DNA of 64,000 nucleotides from Shimia sagamensis (GCF_900182745.1 NZ_FXTY01000003.1:62001-126000), one strand, 5' to 3'; shown: positions 33,527 through 45,762, counted from the first letter of the stretch. The notes: generated by a model not told the origin, from the letters alone. Program-made: numbers and translations.

Positions 33527-34567
33527 TTACCGCGCCCGCCGCCGCAACAGCCAGACAAAGAACATCCCGCCGATCAATCCGGTGACAATGCCAATGGGCA
33601 TGTCTTCCGGTGCCATAATCGTGCGGGCGAAGATGTCGGACCACAAAAGATAGATAGCCCCAAACAAGGCCGAGGCCGGTATCACCCGGCAGTAGTCCCC
33701 ACCCACCAACAGGCGCACAATATGCGGCACCATCAGCCCGACAAAGCCAATCATGCCGGAAAATGCCACCATCACCCCGGTGACCAACGCGCCGACAACA
33801 AAGATGATCAGGCGAAACCGCGCCACCGGTATGCCCAGCGTGGCAGCGGTCTCATCACCCACTGTCATGGCATTCAATTTGCCCGCGTTGGCCCAAATGT
33901 AAGCCCCGCAGAGGACAAGGACAGCAAAGGGGAAAGCCAAGTGGCACCATTGTGCCAATCCCAATCCGCCCAACATCCAGAACACCACCGTGTGGGTCGC
34001 GCGCGGATCGCCCAGAAAGATCAACACATTGGCCAACGACATCACAATGAAAGACACCGCCACGCCCGCTAAGATCAACCGATCCGCGCTGGTGGCCGAT
34101 GCAAATTGCGACACCGCTAAAACCAGCAAAGTTGCGGCCAGTGCCCCACCAAAGGCAAACAGCGGCACGGTGATCAGGCCCAAAAACATGCCGGTGTGCA
34201 TCAAAGCCAAGATCGCACCAAAGGCAGCGCCGGAGGAAATGCCCAACAGATGTGGATCCGCAAGGGGGTTGCGCGTCACAGCCTGTAAACTGCCGCCAAC
34301 AACCGCCAAACCGGCCCCCACCAGACAAGCCAACAAGGCGCGTGGGAAGCGAATGTCCCAGACAATCGCCTCGCGGCCCTTGGACCAGTCCTGTTCCATT
34401 GTGCCCGGCGCCACCTGATTGATCAGGATGCTCCAAACCGTGTGCAGGGGCACAGATACGGCCCCGACACTGATTGCGACTGAAATTGAGAAAAGCAACA
34501 GGAGCCCCCCTGCGCCGATCACATAGGGAAATCTGCTCTTTGGCTGCCCTGCTGCTCTCTCGCTCAT
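33527..34567 (-). CDS. FecCD-family ABC permease (BtuC-like)
   Basis: 346 residues with about ten membrane segments. FecCD/BtuC signatures are IRFPRALLACLVGAGLAVVG, VTRNPLADPHLLGISSGAAFG and GLMVPHIVRLLVG. The protein is the channel for cobalamin or a related metal chelate. It is the last gene of the riboswitch-controlled operon and its stop converges with ddpX 18 bases away. Confidence 0.92.
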   Translation of the reverse strand: MSERAAGQPKSRFPYVIGAGGLLLLFSISVAISVGAVSVPLHTVWSILINQVAPGTMEQDWSKGREAIVWDIRFPRALLACLVGAGLAVVGGSLQAVTRNPLADPHLLGISSGAAFGAILALMHTGMFLGLITVPLFAFGGALAATLLVLAVSQFASATSADRLILAGVAVSFIVMSLANVLIFLGDPRATHTVVFWMLGGLGLAQWCHLAFPFAVLVLCGAYIWANAGKLNAMTVGDETAATLGIPVARFRLIIFVVGALVTGVMVAFSGMIGFVGLMVPHIVRLLVGGDYCRVIPASALFGAIYLLWSDIFARTIMAPEDMPIGIVTGLIGGMFFVWLLRRRAR

Positions 34568-35515
34568 TTATTTGGCCCGGAATGCTTCGGCGAGGGTTTT
34601 CACCGCAGCGATGTTGCGCGGACCTGGGGTTGCCTCAACGTACTCAAGGGTCACAAACCGGTCGTTCTTCACCGCGTCCATCTCCGCAAAAGCCGGGTTG
34701 TTCATCATAAACGCACGTTTTTCTTCAGCCGTGACATTGCCGTAGTTCACGATCACGATGACCTCCGGGTTGCGCTCCACAACCGGCTCCCAGCCTACCT
34801 TGGCCCAGCTTTTCTCCAGATCGGCCATGATGTTGGTGCCGCCAGCCGCCTCAATAAGTGCGTTTGGCATGGCATAGCGCCCTGCGGTGAACGGTGAGTC
34901 TTCGCCGCTGTCATAAACAAACACGCGGGGTGCGGTCTTTAGCGGCGTCAAGCCATCGGTGAAGGCCGCAAGATCCGCTTTGTACCCCTCAACCAGCGCA
35001 TCAGCTTTGTCTTTCACATCAAAAATCGCGCCGAGGTTTTGGATGTCGGTGTACATGTCATCCATGCTGGCGGCGTCCTTTTCGCCGATGTGAATGCAGC
35101 TTTCGGTGAGCTCATAAACCTTGATGTCAAACGGCGCGAGGGTCTCCGGCGTGACTTCGCCGCCCACTTTCATGCCGTAGTTCCAACCGGCAAAGAAGAA
35201 GTCCGCATCCGCGCCGATCAGCACTTCTTTGGACGGATACTTAGCAGATAGCTCTGGCAGTTCTTCCACGCCAGCGCGCATCTCTTCGTCCAGCGTCTTC
35301 CAGCCGGAAATGCCGGTGTAGCCCACCATGCGGTCCGCCAGTCCCAGCACCAGCATCATCTCGGTCAGGTTCACGTCGTTGGAGACCGCCGCCTTGGGCG
35401 GGGTGTCAAAGATCACGTCGCGGTTGCAGCTTTCCACGGTGGTTTCGGCCAACGCCGTGGTGGTAGAGAGCGCCAAAATTGCGCTGGCTGCAACAGATGA
35501 CAGTTTGAATTTCAT
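34568..35515 (-). CDS. Periplasmic metal-chelate/cobalamin binding protein (BtuF/FecB-like)
   Basis: 315 residues with signal peptide MKFKLSSVAASAILALSTTT followed by ALA. It is a class III binding protein (Peripla_BP_2): MMLVLGLADRMVGYTG, KEVLIGADADFFFAG, and NPEVIVIVNYGN. The stop is directly next to the permease start. Because the operon is under a cobalamin riboswitch, vitamin B12 or another corrinoid is the likely ligand; BtuF-type and siderophore-type proteins cannot be told apart by eye. Confidence 0.9.
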   Translation of the reverse strand: MKFKLSSVAASAILALSTTTALAETTVESCNRDVIFDTPPKAAVSNDVNLTEMMLVLGLADRMVGYTGISGWKTLDEEMRAGVEELPELSAKYPSKEVLIGADADFFFAGWNYGMKVGGEVTPETLAPFDIKVYELTESCIHIGEKDAASMDDMYTDIQNLGAIFDVKDKADALVEGYKADLAAFTDGLTPLKTAPRVFVYDSGEDSPFTAGRYAMPNALIEAAGGTNIMADLEKSWAKVGWEPVVERNPEVIVIVNYGNVTAEEKRAFMMNNPAFAEMDAVKNDRFVTLEYVEATPGPRNIAAVKTLAEAFRAK

Positions 35516-35528
35516 GAAAGAGGATCCT

Positions 35529-36311
35529 TTAGGTGGGAAGGTGGAATGTAAGATGTTGGTTTTGACTGACGCTCAACTTCTGGCGCTGGGCGGTGACCAA
35601 AAACGTGTCTGACACCAGCTTTTCGCTGAGCACCTCATCGGCGCTGCCAAAGCCGTGGCAATGCCCGTCTTTTAGAAGCAGGATGGCGTCACACACGTCT
35701 GAGGCCATGTTCAGATCATGCAGCGAAACAACGATAGTCAGCCCAAGGGATCGGATCAGCGAGAGGATTTCGAGCTGATGGCGAATGTCCAGATGGTTGG
35801 TTGGCTCATCCATCACGAGCACCTGCGGCTGCTGCGCCAAGGCCCGAGCCACCATCACCCGCTGGCGTTCCCCGCCCGACAGCGTGTCAAAGTTGCGCGT
35901 GGACAAATGCTCTAGCTGCATCCGCGCGATTGCTTGGGTTACAATCTCCGCATCATGTGCCCCACTTGATGACAAAGCGCTGCGATGCGGGGTGCGCCCC
36001 AGCGCCACAATGTCTCGCACCGTCAAGCCAAACGCGCCGGGTTGTTCCTGAAGCACAGCTGCGACCTTGCACGCTGCCGCTTTGGCGGACATACCCCAGA
36101 GATCCTGCCCATCCACCATGATCTGCCCCGTTGTGGGTTTCTGATAATGGTAGATCATCCGCAAGAGCGTCGACTTGCCCGCGCCATTGGGGCCAACCAC
36201 ACCAAGCACGCGGCCGGGGTAAACCTCAAAGCTCACAGGGTGCAGCAGAAACGGTTGGTTTTTTGCAGGACGCCAACAGATGTCTTTGGCCACCAAATGC
36301 CCGGTTCTCAT
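35529..36311 (-). CDS. ABC transporter ATPase (BtuD/FhuC-like)
   Basis: 260 residues. Walker A GPNGAGKST, signature LSGGERQRVMVARAL, Walker B VLVMDEPTNHLD and H-loop VSLHDLN are all present. It energises the permease and binding protein downstream. The start overlaps the stop of the DUF1636 gene by four bases. Confidence 0.93.
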   Translation of the reverse strand: MRTGHLVAKDICWRPAKNQPFLLHPVSFEVYPGRVLGVVGPNGAGKSTLLRMIYHYQKPTTGQIMVDGQDLWGMSAKAAACKVAAVLQEQPGAFGLTVRDIVALGRTPHRSALSSSGAHDAEIVTQAIARMQLEHLSTRNFDTLSGGERQRVMVARALAQQPQVLVMDEPTNHLDIRHQLEILSLIRSLGLTIVVSLHDLNMASDVCDAILLLKDGHCHGFGSADEVLSEKLVSDTFLVTAQRQKLSVSQNQHLTFHLPT

Positions 36312-36712
36312 GACAGGCGCTCCGCGCTGTCCTCAATCGCCAACATCATCGATGGCACCCGCGCCAACGTGTGTGCGCGCAGCTTGCCGGGGCGATCCAC
36401 CGAGGAGCACCAGCCGTCGCCTAGCACCGCATATTGCTGTGCAAAGGATACCAAGTCTTCGATATCCTGCTCCGGTGTGATGTCGCCAAACAGATACGTG
36501 GCCTTGCGTGTGCTGTGATAGGCAACGGTGCAAGGATGTTTGCAGCCCGCCATACAGGCGACGCCGGATATTTCGAACTCTTCCGTGATCGCATCGCCCG
36601 CCATATCGATGGCGGCGCGCAAGCGCTTGATCAGCTCATAACCGGGGCGACAATTTTCGCCGACATGTTTGCAGGATGTGCATATCGAAATTCTGTGAGT
36701 GGGGTGGTGCAT
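36308..36712 (-). CDS. DUF1636 metal-binding protein
   Basis: 134 residues from the ATG at 36712, chosen because GGAGGGCGAG precedes it; an in-frame ATG at 36739 lacks such a site. The cysteine-rich parts ICTSCKHVGENCRPG and VACMAGCKHPCTVAYH give six to seven Cys, like a thioredoxin-type [2Fe-2S] ferredoxin-fold or another metal site. DUF1636 genes are repeatedly found with B12 riboswitches and cobalt/cobalamin genes, which is also the case here: it is the first gene after the riboswitch. A role in cobalt or cobalamin handling is likely but not proven. Confidence 0.85.
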   Translation of the reverse strand: MHHPTHRISICTSCKHVGENCRPGYELIKRLRAAIDMAGDAITEEFEISGVACMAGCKHPCTVAYHSTRKATYLFGDITPEQDIEDLVSFAQQYAVLGDGWCSSVDRPGKLRAHTLARVPSMMLAIEDSAERLS

Positions 36713-36830
36713 CTCGCCCTCCGCGATAGCGCGGGGCAAGCACAGTCAGTTTTTCACACGGATCAATCCGTAAAGCCATCATGGCCTCCTGTCCGGACGC
36801 CCCGCCCGGGTTGAAGTTACATTTTGGATG

Positions 36831-37008
36831 GCAGGTCTCCTGACTCGCGGATTGTGGCTTTCCCGAACCTTCCCAAACGCATGGCGTTCAGTGGTCTACT
36901 CGGGGTCGCTTGCCGCTTACAGTTGCGGGGGCAGTCACGGAATTGGCTCAAAGCTGGGCCGCACCGTATTCCCTTTTCATCCCGATTGACTGACGTCTTT
37001 CGGGAACC
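36831..37008 (-). promoter_or_regulatory. Cobalamin riboswitch
   Basis: On the minus strand, GGTTCCCG at 37008 is followed by GGGAATACGGTGCGG, the core CTGCCCCCGCAACTGTAAGC, GACCACTG, GGGAAGG, and the closing GAGTCAGGAGACCTGCC, the full B12 element. It controls the DUF1636/BtuFCD-like operon. The core is identical to that of the element at 21065. Confidence 0.96.
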
Positions 37009-37407
37009 ATCTCTTCCGAAGTCGTGGAAACCGGTAGGTGAGTCAATAGGCTTTCCGCCTCAAGGAACAAAATCCTGCGGCATCCTATGTCACGGATCGC
37101 AAGATATTGTTTGACCGTGAGTCATGCAGTTTGGGCATGTGTGTCTTGGCTGGAAACAGCCTCCGGTTCAGAGCTGTCCGGCAGGTGGTTGTACGCTGGC
37201 AAACCGAGACCTGGCACACTACAATGCAGGCTATACGCCGCACTGCGCCATCACATTTGGGGGAGGCCAAGACAATTGTTCCGAAGGGCAACTTGCGTCT
37301 TTTTCAAGCTTGGTATACATCGGCATACAATACCTGCCCTGTGACTCGCTATTGCATTAAAGACAGGGCGTTCATGCTTAAGCCAACCTCAAATCGCTAG
37401 GATCATC
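37009..37407. promoter_or_regulatory. 399-base intergenic region upstream of acnB
   Basis: It holds promoters for the riboswitch operon (minus) and for acnB (plus). Near acnB, GTATACAT (37313-37320) and GCATACAA (37323-37330) form direct repeats ten bases apart inside an outer GGTAT/ATACC inverted pair (37312-37316, 37330-37334), a possible operator. No gene is seen. Confidence 0.45.
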
Positions 37408-40197
<2,790 letters not shown>

Positions 40198-40237
40198 AGC
40201 CAAGTGGATGCACTTCGGTGCAGCCTAAAAGAAATCA

Positions 40238-40269
40238 CCCCCGGCGCGGAAACGTGTCGGGGGTTTTTT
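40238..40269 (+). terminator. Intrinsic terminator after acnB
   Basis: CCCCCGGCGCG, loop GAAA, then CGTGTCGGGGG form an 11-pair stem with two G-U pairs, followed by TTTTTT. Confidence 0.9.
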
Positions 40270-40490
40270 GTTGCCTGGGATTTGGGCGCCGCGGCTGATC
40301 AGCGTCAAAACCAGGGAGCGTCTATTGCCCGACAGGTTGCCGGCTCTGAGAAAAAGCCAGAAAGCCGACCATCGCTTGTCGCGTGTTTGGTGCTGCAGAT
40401 TTCAAGAGCATACTTGAATGCATCACCGCAATCGACGCACTGTACACAGTATTATTGGCCATCCGCTTTGAAACAACCGGAGTTCATTCA

Positions 40491-42014
40491 ATGAAAAATA
40501 TAATTGGCTCGACTGCTATCGCCTTATCTTTTCTATGCAGTGCCTCTCTGGCGACCACGCCAACAGACGCGAATTTTAACGATACTGGCGATATTTTGGC
40601 CCGCTCGCAAAAACATGCTGACATCGAATATGACATCATGGTGCAGCGTGCCACTCAGGCCGCCATCCACTATATGCCCGCTGTTGCCCAAGTTGACTTT
40701 ATCAAGGCGACGGTACGCGCTGGCGGAGGGTACGATACGGTGAACTTTGTCACCAAGCCTTTTGGGTCAGAGAAAGGCTTTCTGACAGCTAACGACACCA
40801 CTGCGTATGCATGGGGGTCGATCTCTGTCAAAAACGGTCCGATGGTTGTTGAAGTGCCGCCAATGACAGACAAAGTCGACTACTTTGGGTCTTTCATTTC
40901 GGCATGGCACGTGCCGATGGTGGATGTTGGCTCTAGAGGGGCTGACGAGGGCGATGGCGGGAAGTACCTGTTCCTTCCCCTCGGATACAGCAACGAGTTT
41001 GGCACAGCAGATGAGTTAGCAGCGCAGGGCTACATAATTGTGCCCAACTTTGACACGCATGACGCGTCTTTTTCATTCCGTCCAACACTGCTGAACGGCG
41101 CCACGCATGCCGAAGCTGGAGAGCATGCAAAGGGTATCAAAATCTACGCTCTGGAAGAGGCTGTGAACGGTGAAATCGAGCCAACCGATTACCTCGATGC
41201 GACTGATCTTCCGTATGACTGTTTGCCCTACTACAACATGACTTTCATTGAAGACATCAACGATGTGGTGCAGAACAACCCGGTTCGTGAGAAAGATCGC
41301 GCCATTTACTCTATGCTCCAAAGTATAGGCATCAAGAAAGGCGAGGCATTTGATCCAACGCCAGCCCAGAAAAAAGCCGCACTTGAGGGCCTGGAGCTCG
41401 CATACGCTTACATGCAGGCGAAATTTGTAACCGAGGGCGAAACTGTTGCGCCGCTTTGGGTTAAGGATGGCGAGAAGCTTTCAGAGTGGTCCTTTTGGAA
41501 CTTCGGCCCTCAGGCTCAGATGGGGTTCCCGTTTGAAGATGGTGAGGAGATCCTTATCGACAAACGTGCAGCGACATATTTCTACGTAACTTTCCTGCCT
41601 AGTGAGCTAGGTGGTGCGACGTTTTATCTGACGGGACTGCGCGATTCAGATGGGAATATGCTGAATGGCGAAGACACGTATAAGCTCAACGTGCCGGCTG
41701 ACGTGCCCGCAAAGGATTTCTGGTCTGCCATCGTCTACAATATGGAAACCAAGAACTTCAATCGGGGTGTCGACCGTGTCGGTGCCTCTACCAAAGACCT
41801 GGACAAGATGGTGAAGAATGAGGATGGCTCGGTTGATGTATATTACGCGCCAAACTTGGATAAAGTTCCCGAAGGTTACGAAGCAAACTGGGTGACCACA
41901 GAGAGTGCAACAAACGCAAACGATTGGTTTTTTCTGTTCCGCCTGTACCGGCCGGAAACAAAAGACTGGTTCAAGAACTGGATGCTGAACGACGTAGAAA
42001 ACATCTCGAAATAG
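40491..42014 (+). CDS. Exported DUF1254/DUF1214 protein, long form
   Basis: 507 residues from the ATG at 40491 (GGAG lies ten bases upstream); the open frame extends upstream without support. Residues 1-22 are a signal peptide (MKNIIGSTAIALSFLCSASLA). The N-terminal half has a DUF1254-like pattern and the C-terminal half a DUF1214 domain (KDFWSAIVYNMETKNFNRG, DWFFLFRLYRPE). This is the full two-domain architecture, in contrast with the 354-residue form at 4926. Function is unknown; no operon partner is present. Confidence 0.88.
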   Translation: MKNIIGSTAIALSFLCSASLATTPTDANFNDTGDILARSQKHADIEYDIMVQRATQAAIHYMPAVAQVDFIKATVRAGGGYDTVNFVTKPFGSEKGFLTANDTTAYAWGSISVKNGPMVVEVPPMTDKVDYFGSFISAWHVPMVDVGSRGADEGDGGKYLFLPLGYSNEFGTADELAAQGYIIVPNFDTHDASFSFRPTLLNGATHAEAGEHAKGIKIYALEEAVNGEIEPTDYLDATDLPYDCLPYYNMTFIEDINDVVQNNPVREKDRAIYSMLQSIGIKKGEAFDPTPAQKKAALEGLELAYAYMQAKFVTEGETVAPLWVKDGEKLSEWSFWNFGPQAQMGFPFEDGEEILIDKRAATYFYVTFLPSELGGATFYLTGLRDSDGNMLNGEDTYKLNVPADVPAKDFWSAIVYNMETKNFNRGVDRVGASTKDLDKMVKNEDGSVDVYYAPNLDKVPEGYEANWVTTESATNANDWFFLFRLYRPETKDWFKNWMLNDVENISK

Positions 42015-42024
42015 GAAAACTCAA

Positions 42025-42047
42025 AGGGCTCCTTCGGGAGCCCCTTT
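42025..42047 (+). terminator. Intrinsic terminator after DUF1254 gene
   Basis: GGGCTCC, loop TTC, GGAGCCC followed by TTTT; the arms pair perfectly. Confidence 0.9.
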
Positions 42048-42294
42048 TATTACTGTTTCGAAAACGCATCTCTGACCAGCTCGGTTCTGGTTTGAGTGGT
42101 TCCACTTGCCGAGCAAAAGTAAGCATCTGTGAATTTTTCCGATAGGTCAAAGCACAGCCTTGGCCAATTGGTCTTGGAACTGTCGTTCCTCGCGATCACA
42201 GCGGATAGCCTTCTTCTGGCGCAAATGCGCAGGCCAAGCAACGCGGGTAAAACCTTCGAACCAAGCCGCACTTCAACATTTTTGGAAGGTGGTT

Positions 42295-42370
42295 TGGTGG
42301 AGCCTAGGAGGATCGAACTCCTGACCTCTTCGCTGCCAGCGAAGCGCTCTCCCAGCTGAGCTAAGGCCCC
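42295..42370 (-). tRNA. tRNA-Ala (anticodon GGC)
   Basis: On the minus strand a 76-base cloverleaf begins GGGGCCTTAGCTCAG and ends in GGCTCC-ACCA, so CCA is encoded. The acceptor stem (7 pairs, one G-U), D-arm, anticodon stem CTTCG/CGAAG around loop CTGGCAG, and T-arm with GTTCGATCC all form. The anticodon GGC reads GCC/GCU alanine codons. Confidence 0.96.
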
Positions 42371-42469
42371 AAACCAGTCAGGCATCTCTGCCTGTGCGCG
42401 CCTAATTAGGCGCATCCCGGGGCGGGTTCAAGCGAAAAATTCCGCCCCGGTGTAACTTTTTTCAGACGA

Positions 42470-42805
42470 TCAATTTTCTTCGTCGTCAGCCGCAACATCC
42501 GCAATTTCATCCAGCGAAACGTTGTCGTCTTCATCATCGTCATCATCCAGAACATCGTCTTCGAGTTCCAGATCAACGGTGTCATCATCATCTTCCAGCA
42601 CGTCGTCTGCGGAATCCGCATCCTTCGCTTTTGCCTTCAGTGTTGCCGCATCCTCTTGGTCTGCCGCAATCATCCGGCTTTTGCCGGCTTCTACTTCCAC
42701 GACATCGCCCGTGTAGGGGCTGATGACTGGGTTTTTGTTCAGGTCATAGAATCGCTTGCCGGTGGTTGGGCAAACGCGCTTGACGCCCCATTCTTCATTG
42801 GGCAT
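42470..42805 (-). CDS. TIGR02300 (FYDLN-acid) family protein
   Basis: 111 residues. The N-terminus has the family motif GKRFYDLNKNPVISPYTG near a Cys (RVCPTTG). The C-terminal half is extremely acidic (runs of Asp and Glu). The family is nearly restricted to alphaproteobacteria and has no known function. It is transcribed away from the YgjP-like gene and close to tRNA-Ala. Confidence 0.9.
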   Translation of the reverse strand: MPNEEWGVKRVCPTTGKRFYDLNKNPVISPYTGDVVEVEAGKSRMIAADQEDAATLKAKAKDADSADDVLEDDDDTVDLELEDDVLDDDDDEDDNVSLDEIADVAADDEEN

Positions 42806-42913
42806 GGGTTGTCCCCTTCAATCGGTTGAGTCTCTCTCGACGATTTGGGGGAGGTGCCATAACAATGGCCCCGTGTCAAAGGGTAACATCGCATTGTCGC
42901 TATAGGAGCGCAG

Positions 42914-43606
42914 ATGGCGCAATTTAACATCTCCGGAACGCCATCTGTGACGGTGGCTTTGCGCCGATCTGCCCGTGCGCGCCGGATCAGTCTCAGAGTC
43001 TCGCGACTCGATGGGAAAGTGACGCTGACGATTCCCTCAAATGTGTCCGACCGTGAGGCAATGGCGTTTGCCCATGAGAAGCAGGACTGGCTGCGCAAGC
43101 AAGTTGCCCAACAGCCGGAGGCCGTTGTGGTGGCACATGGGGCAGAAGTGCCTGTTGCGGGTCGCGTACGCTTGATTGTGCCGGGGGCAGGGCGCTCTGT
43201 GCAATTGGGCGGCGGTGAGCTTGCGGTGCCTGGCAAACCAGAGTTGGTCGGGCGCAAGGTACAGGGCTTCCTCAAGGAGCTTGCGCGCCATCGGCTGGCC
43301 GAGGCTGTGGATCACTACGCCGCGCGCTTGGGGCGCCAACCCACCAAACTCACGCTGCGCGACACCCGATCTCGTTGGGGCTCCTGCTCCTCCAGCCGTG
43401 CGCTGATGTTCTCTTGGCGCTTGGTCATGGCCGCGCCGGATGTGCTGGACTACGTTGCCGCGCACGAGGTGGCCCATCTCAAGGAAATGAACCATTCACA
43501 AGCCTTCTGGAATGAGGTCACCATCATCCACGGTCCCTACGAGACCCCGCGCCGCTGGCTGCGCCATCACGGCCAGGAGTTGCACCGCTACCAATTTGCC
43601 GGATAA
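42914..43606 (+). CDS. YgjP/SprT-type metallopeptidase domain protein
   Basis: 230 residues. The zinc-binding HExxH is in AHEVAHLKEMNHSQAFW, with the third ligand position further on in the His of NHSQAFW; LRDTRSRWGSCSSSR is the other conserved YgjP block. Such proteins act on nucleotide or protein substrates in the cytoplasm; the exact one is unknown. It diverges from the TIGR02300 gene. Confidence 0.9.
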   Translation: MAQFNISGTPSVTVALRRSARARRISLRVSRLDGKVTLTIPSNVSDREAMAFAHEKQDWLRKQVAQQPEAVVVAHGAEVPVAGRVRLIVPGAGRSVQLGGGELAVPGKPELVGRKVQGFLKELARHRLAEAVDHYAARLGRQPTKLTLRDTRSRWGSCSSSRALMFSWRLVMAAPDVLDYVAAHEVAHLKEMNHSQAFWNEVTIIHGPYETPRRWLRHHGQELHRYQFAG

Positions 43607-43651
43607 CCGCGCCACATTGACCTTTGCATCATTTGTGATCACAAAGGCGCC

Positions 43652-44305
43652 ATGATCCCATCCAGCCGTCCCGCCTCTGACCAATCCGCCGCCGCCCACG
43701 ACCGAGTGTACCGCAGCCTGCGCGCGAGCATCATGTATGGCGAGCTTGCCCCAGGCGCCCCCCTCACGCTGCGTGGCATCGGCAAAGAATTTGGTGTCTC
43801 CATGACCCCGGCCCGTGAGGCCGTGCGCCGCTTGGTGGCCGAAGGCGCGTTGACCTTGTCCAATTCCGGTCGCGTGGCCACGCCAGAACTCAGCAGCGAG
43901 CGCCTCGAGGAGCTTGCCGCCCTGCGTGCTTTGATCGAGGTCGAACTGGCCAGCCGCGCGCTGCCCCGCGCACATATGGCGCTGATCGACCGTCTTGTCG
44001 CCATCAATGGCACCGTTGCGGATGCAGTCAGCAAGCGCGATTCCGTGGGATACATTCGCGCCAATCTGGAATTTCACCGCACGTTGTATCTGCGCGCTCA
44101 GGCACCCGCAATGTTGGCCATGGCGGAGACCGTCTGGTTGCAACTGGGCCCCACCATGCGCGCACTTTATGGCCGCCTGCGCCAGACCGAGCCGCCGCAC
44201 TACCATCGTCTGATCATCGCCGCGCTCAAAGCCGGGGACGAGCCCGGCCTGCGCCTGGCGGTGCGCTCTGATGTGACCCAAGGCCTGCGCCTGCTGGCCC
44301 GCTAA
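43652..44305 (+). CDS. GntR-family regulator with FCD domain
   Basis: 217 residues. GntR winged helix at residues 15-80 (YRSLRASIMYGELAPGAPLT, then FGVSMTPAREAVRRL), then an FCD domain with Asp/His metal positions (ALIEVELASRAL, NLEFHRTLYL). It converges on the MFS gene 7 bases beyond its stop. Ligand and target are not evident. Confidence 0.9.
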   Translation: MIPSSRPASDQSAAAHDRVYRSLRASIMYGELAPGAPLTLRGIGKEFGVSMTPAREAVRRLVAEGALTLSNSGRVATPELSSERLEELAALRALIEVELASRALPRAHMALIDRLVAINGTVADAVSKRDSVGYIRANLEFHRTLYLRAQAPAMLAMAETVWLQLGPTMRALYGRLRQTEPPHYHRLIIAALKAGDEPGLRLAVRSDVTQGLRLLAR

Positions 44306-44311
44306 GCCATC

Positions 44312-45637
44312 TTAGCCGTGTGTCGGCCACACATGGTGTTCGTCATCTATCACATAAGCATGCGCATGGCGTCGGCCGCCGTGTGCCTGCAAATGAGGGT
44401 GATCCTCGGGTAACTCAGGATGCTCATGCATCACCTCTTTGGGCGCCGGGGTCCACACCCAATACCCCACAACCGTGCTCGCCAATCCAAGCGCCCCCAG
44501 TACCAACAAGGACAGCGCCTGCGATCCTTGCGTCGCACTCCACCCCGCCAATGGATAAGCGACCAGCCAACACACGTGGCTGAGGGCAAACTGCGCGGTG
44601 AACACCGCAGGGCGATCCTCTGAATGGGCCGAGCGGCGCAACAGGCGGCCCGAGGGTGTCAAAATAGCGGAATAGAGCGCTCCAATCACAGCCCATAACC
44701 CCAAAAACGCCGGCCAACTCAAAATCCCAACATTTTGCATCCACAGCCCGTGTCCAACCGTAGCGAACGCCAAGGCCACAGCACTGGTGCCCATGACCCG
44801 CCGGTCCGGCAATTGCTCCAATAGACGCGGCAAAGACAGCGCCGCTGCCATGCTGCCAGCCCCAAAGGCGCCCATGGCCATCGCGAGCCCGGCCTCCCCC
44901 ATGCCATATCCGTTGCGCACCAACACCACGGTGTTCACCAGCACGTAAGACACGCTCGCCGCTGCCGCCATGTTGAACGCTAGCAACCCCCGCAGACGCG
45001 GTGTCGACAGGTAGATCCAAGCGCCGCGGGTCAGCCGTTCGCGAAATGGACGGTCTTTGCTTTTGGGGCGCGGCGGCAAAGTTGTGATCAGGATCAACAG
45101 AGTGGAGATCAAGAACCCAGCTGCGGTGCCCACAAATAATCCATGATAGCTCATCACCAGCAGCAACATGCCCGCAAGTGCCGGGGACAGCAGGTTCTCC
45201 AGATCATAGGCCAAACGGGATAGAGACAGTGCCCGCGTGTAGTCTTCTTCCTTGGTCAAAATGTCCGGAATGATCGCCTGAAAGGTCGGAGTGAATAGCG
45301 CGGACGCGCTCTGGAGCAAGAAGATCAGCACATAAATTTGCGCCACCGAGTCCACAAACGGCAAAAACAGTGCTACGCCAAACCGCACCAAATCAGCAAA
45401 AATCAAAACGCCACGGCGGGGCAGGCGGGCCGCCAGCGCCCCCAGTACCGGGGACAGGCCCACATAGGCCACCATTTTGATGGCATAAGCTGTGCCCAAG
45501 ACCGCACCGGCCGCAGGTCCGGCCAAATCATAGGCCAAAAGCCCCAGCGCAATGGTCAATAATCCGGTGCCTGCGAGGGCCACAACTTGGGCGGCAAACA
45601 ACTTGGCGAAGGCTGGGTGTTTGAGAATCCGTATCAT
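44312..45637 (-). CDS. MFS transporter with histidine-rich C-terminal tail
   Basis: 441 residues with about 12 membrane segments. The start (MIRILKHPAFAKLFAAQVVA) resembles drug/efflux-type MFS proteins. The last 45 residues are soluble and rich in His (HEHPELPEDHPHLQAHGGRR continuing HAHAY and DEHHVWPTHG), about ten His in all. That suggests metal binding, so export of a metal or a metal-gated activity is possible. The gene converges with the GntR regulator. The substrate is unknown. Confidence 0.85.
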   Translation of the reverse strand: MIRILKHPAFAKLFAAQVVALAGTGLLTIALGLLAYDLAGPAAGAVLGTAYAIKMVAYVGLSPVLGALAARLPRRGVLIFADLVRFGVALFLPFVDSVAQIYVLIFLLQSASALFTPTFQAIIPDILTKEEDYTRALSLSRLAYDLENLLSPALAGMLLLVMSYHGLFVGTAAGFLISTLLILITTLPPRPKSKDRPFRERLTRGAWIYLSTPRLRGLLAFNMAAAASVSYVLVNTVVLVRNGYGMGEAGLAMAMGAFGAGSMAAALSLPRLLEQLPDRRVMGTSAVALAFATVGHGLWMQNVGILSWPAFLGLWAVIGALYSAILTPSGRLLRRSAHSEDRPAVFTAQFALSHVCWLVAYPLAGWSATQGSQALSLLVLGALGLASTVVGYWVWTPAPKEVMHEHPELPEDHPHLQAHGGRRHAHAYVIDDEHHVWPTHG

Positions 45638-45762
45638 AGCGCCACCCTAGTCTTGATGTGCCAAAGGGCAAGAGACCCCGTCGCGGCGTCAGCGCTACAA
45701 AAGTGACTGTTCCCCATTGCCCGCGCTCTGTTAGACAGAGGGCGCAACACAGGGAGACCACC

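Noticed and set aside
42522..42716. Serine-rich plus-strand frame near the tRNA
   Set aside because: It is the antisense of the Asp/Glu-rich tail of the TIGR02300 gene.
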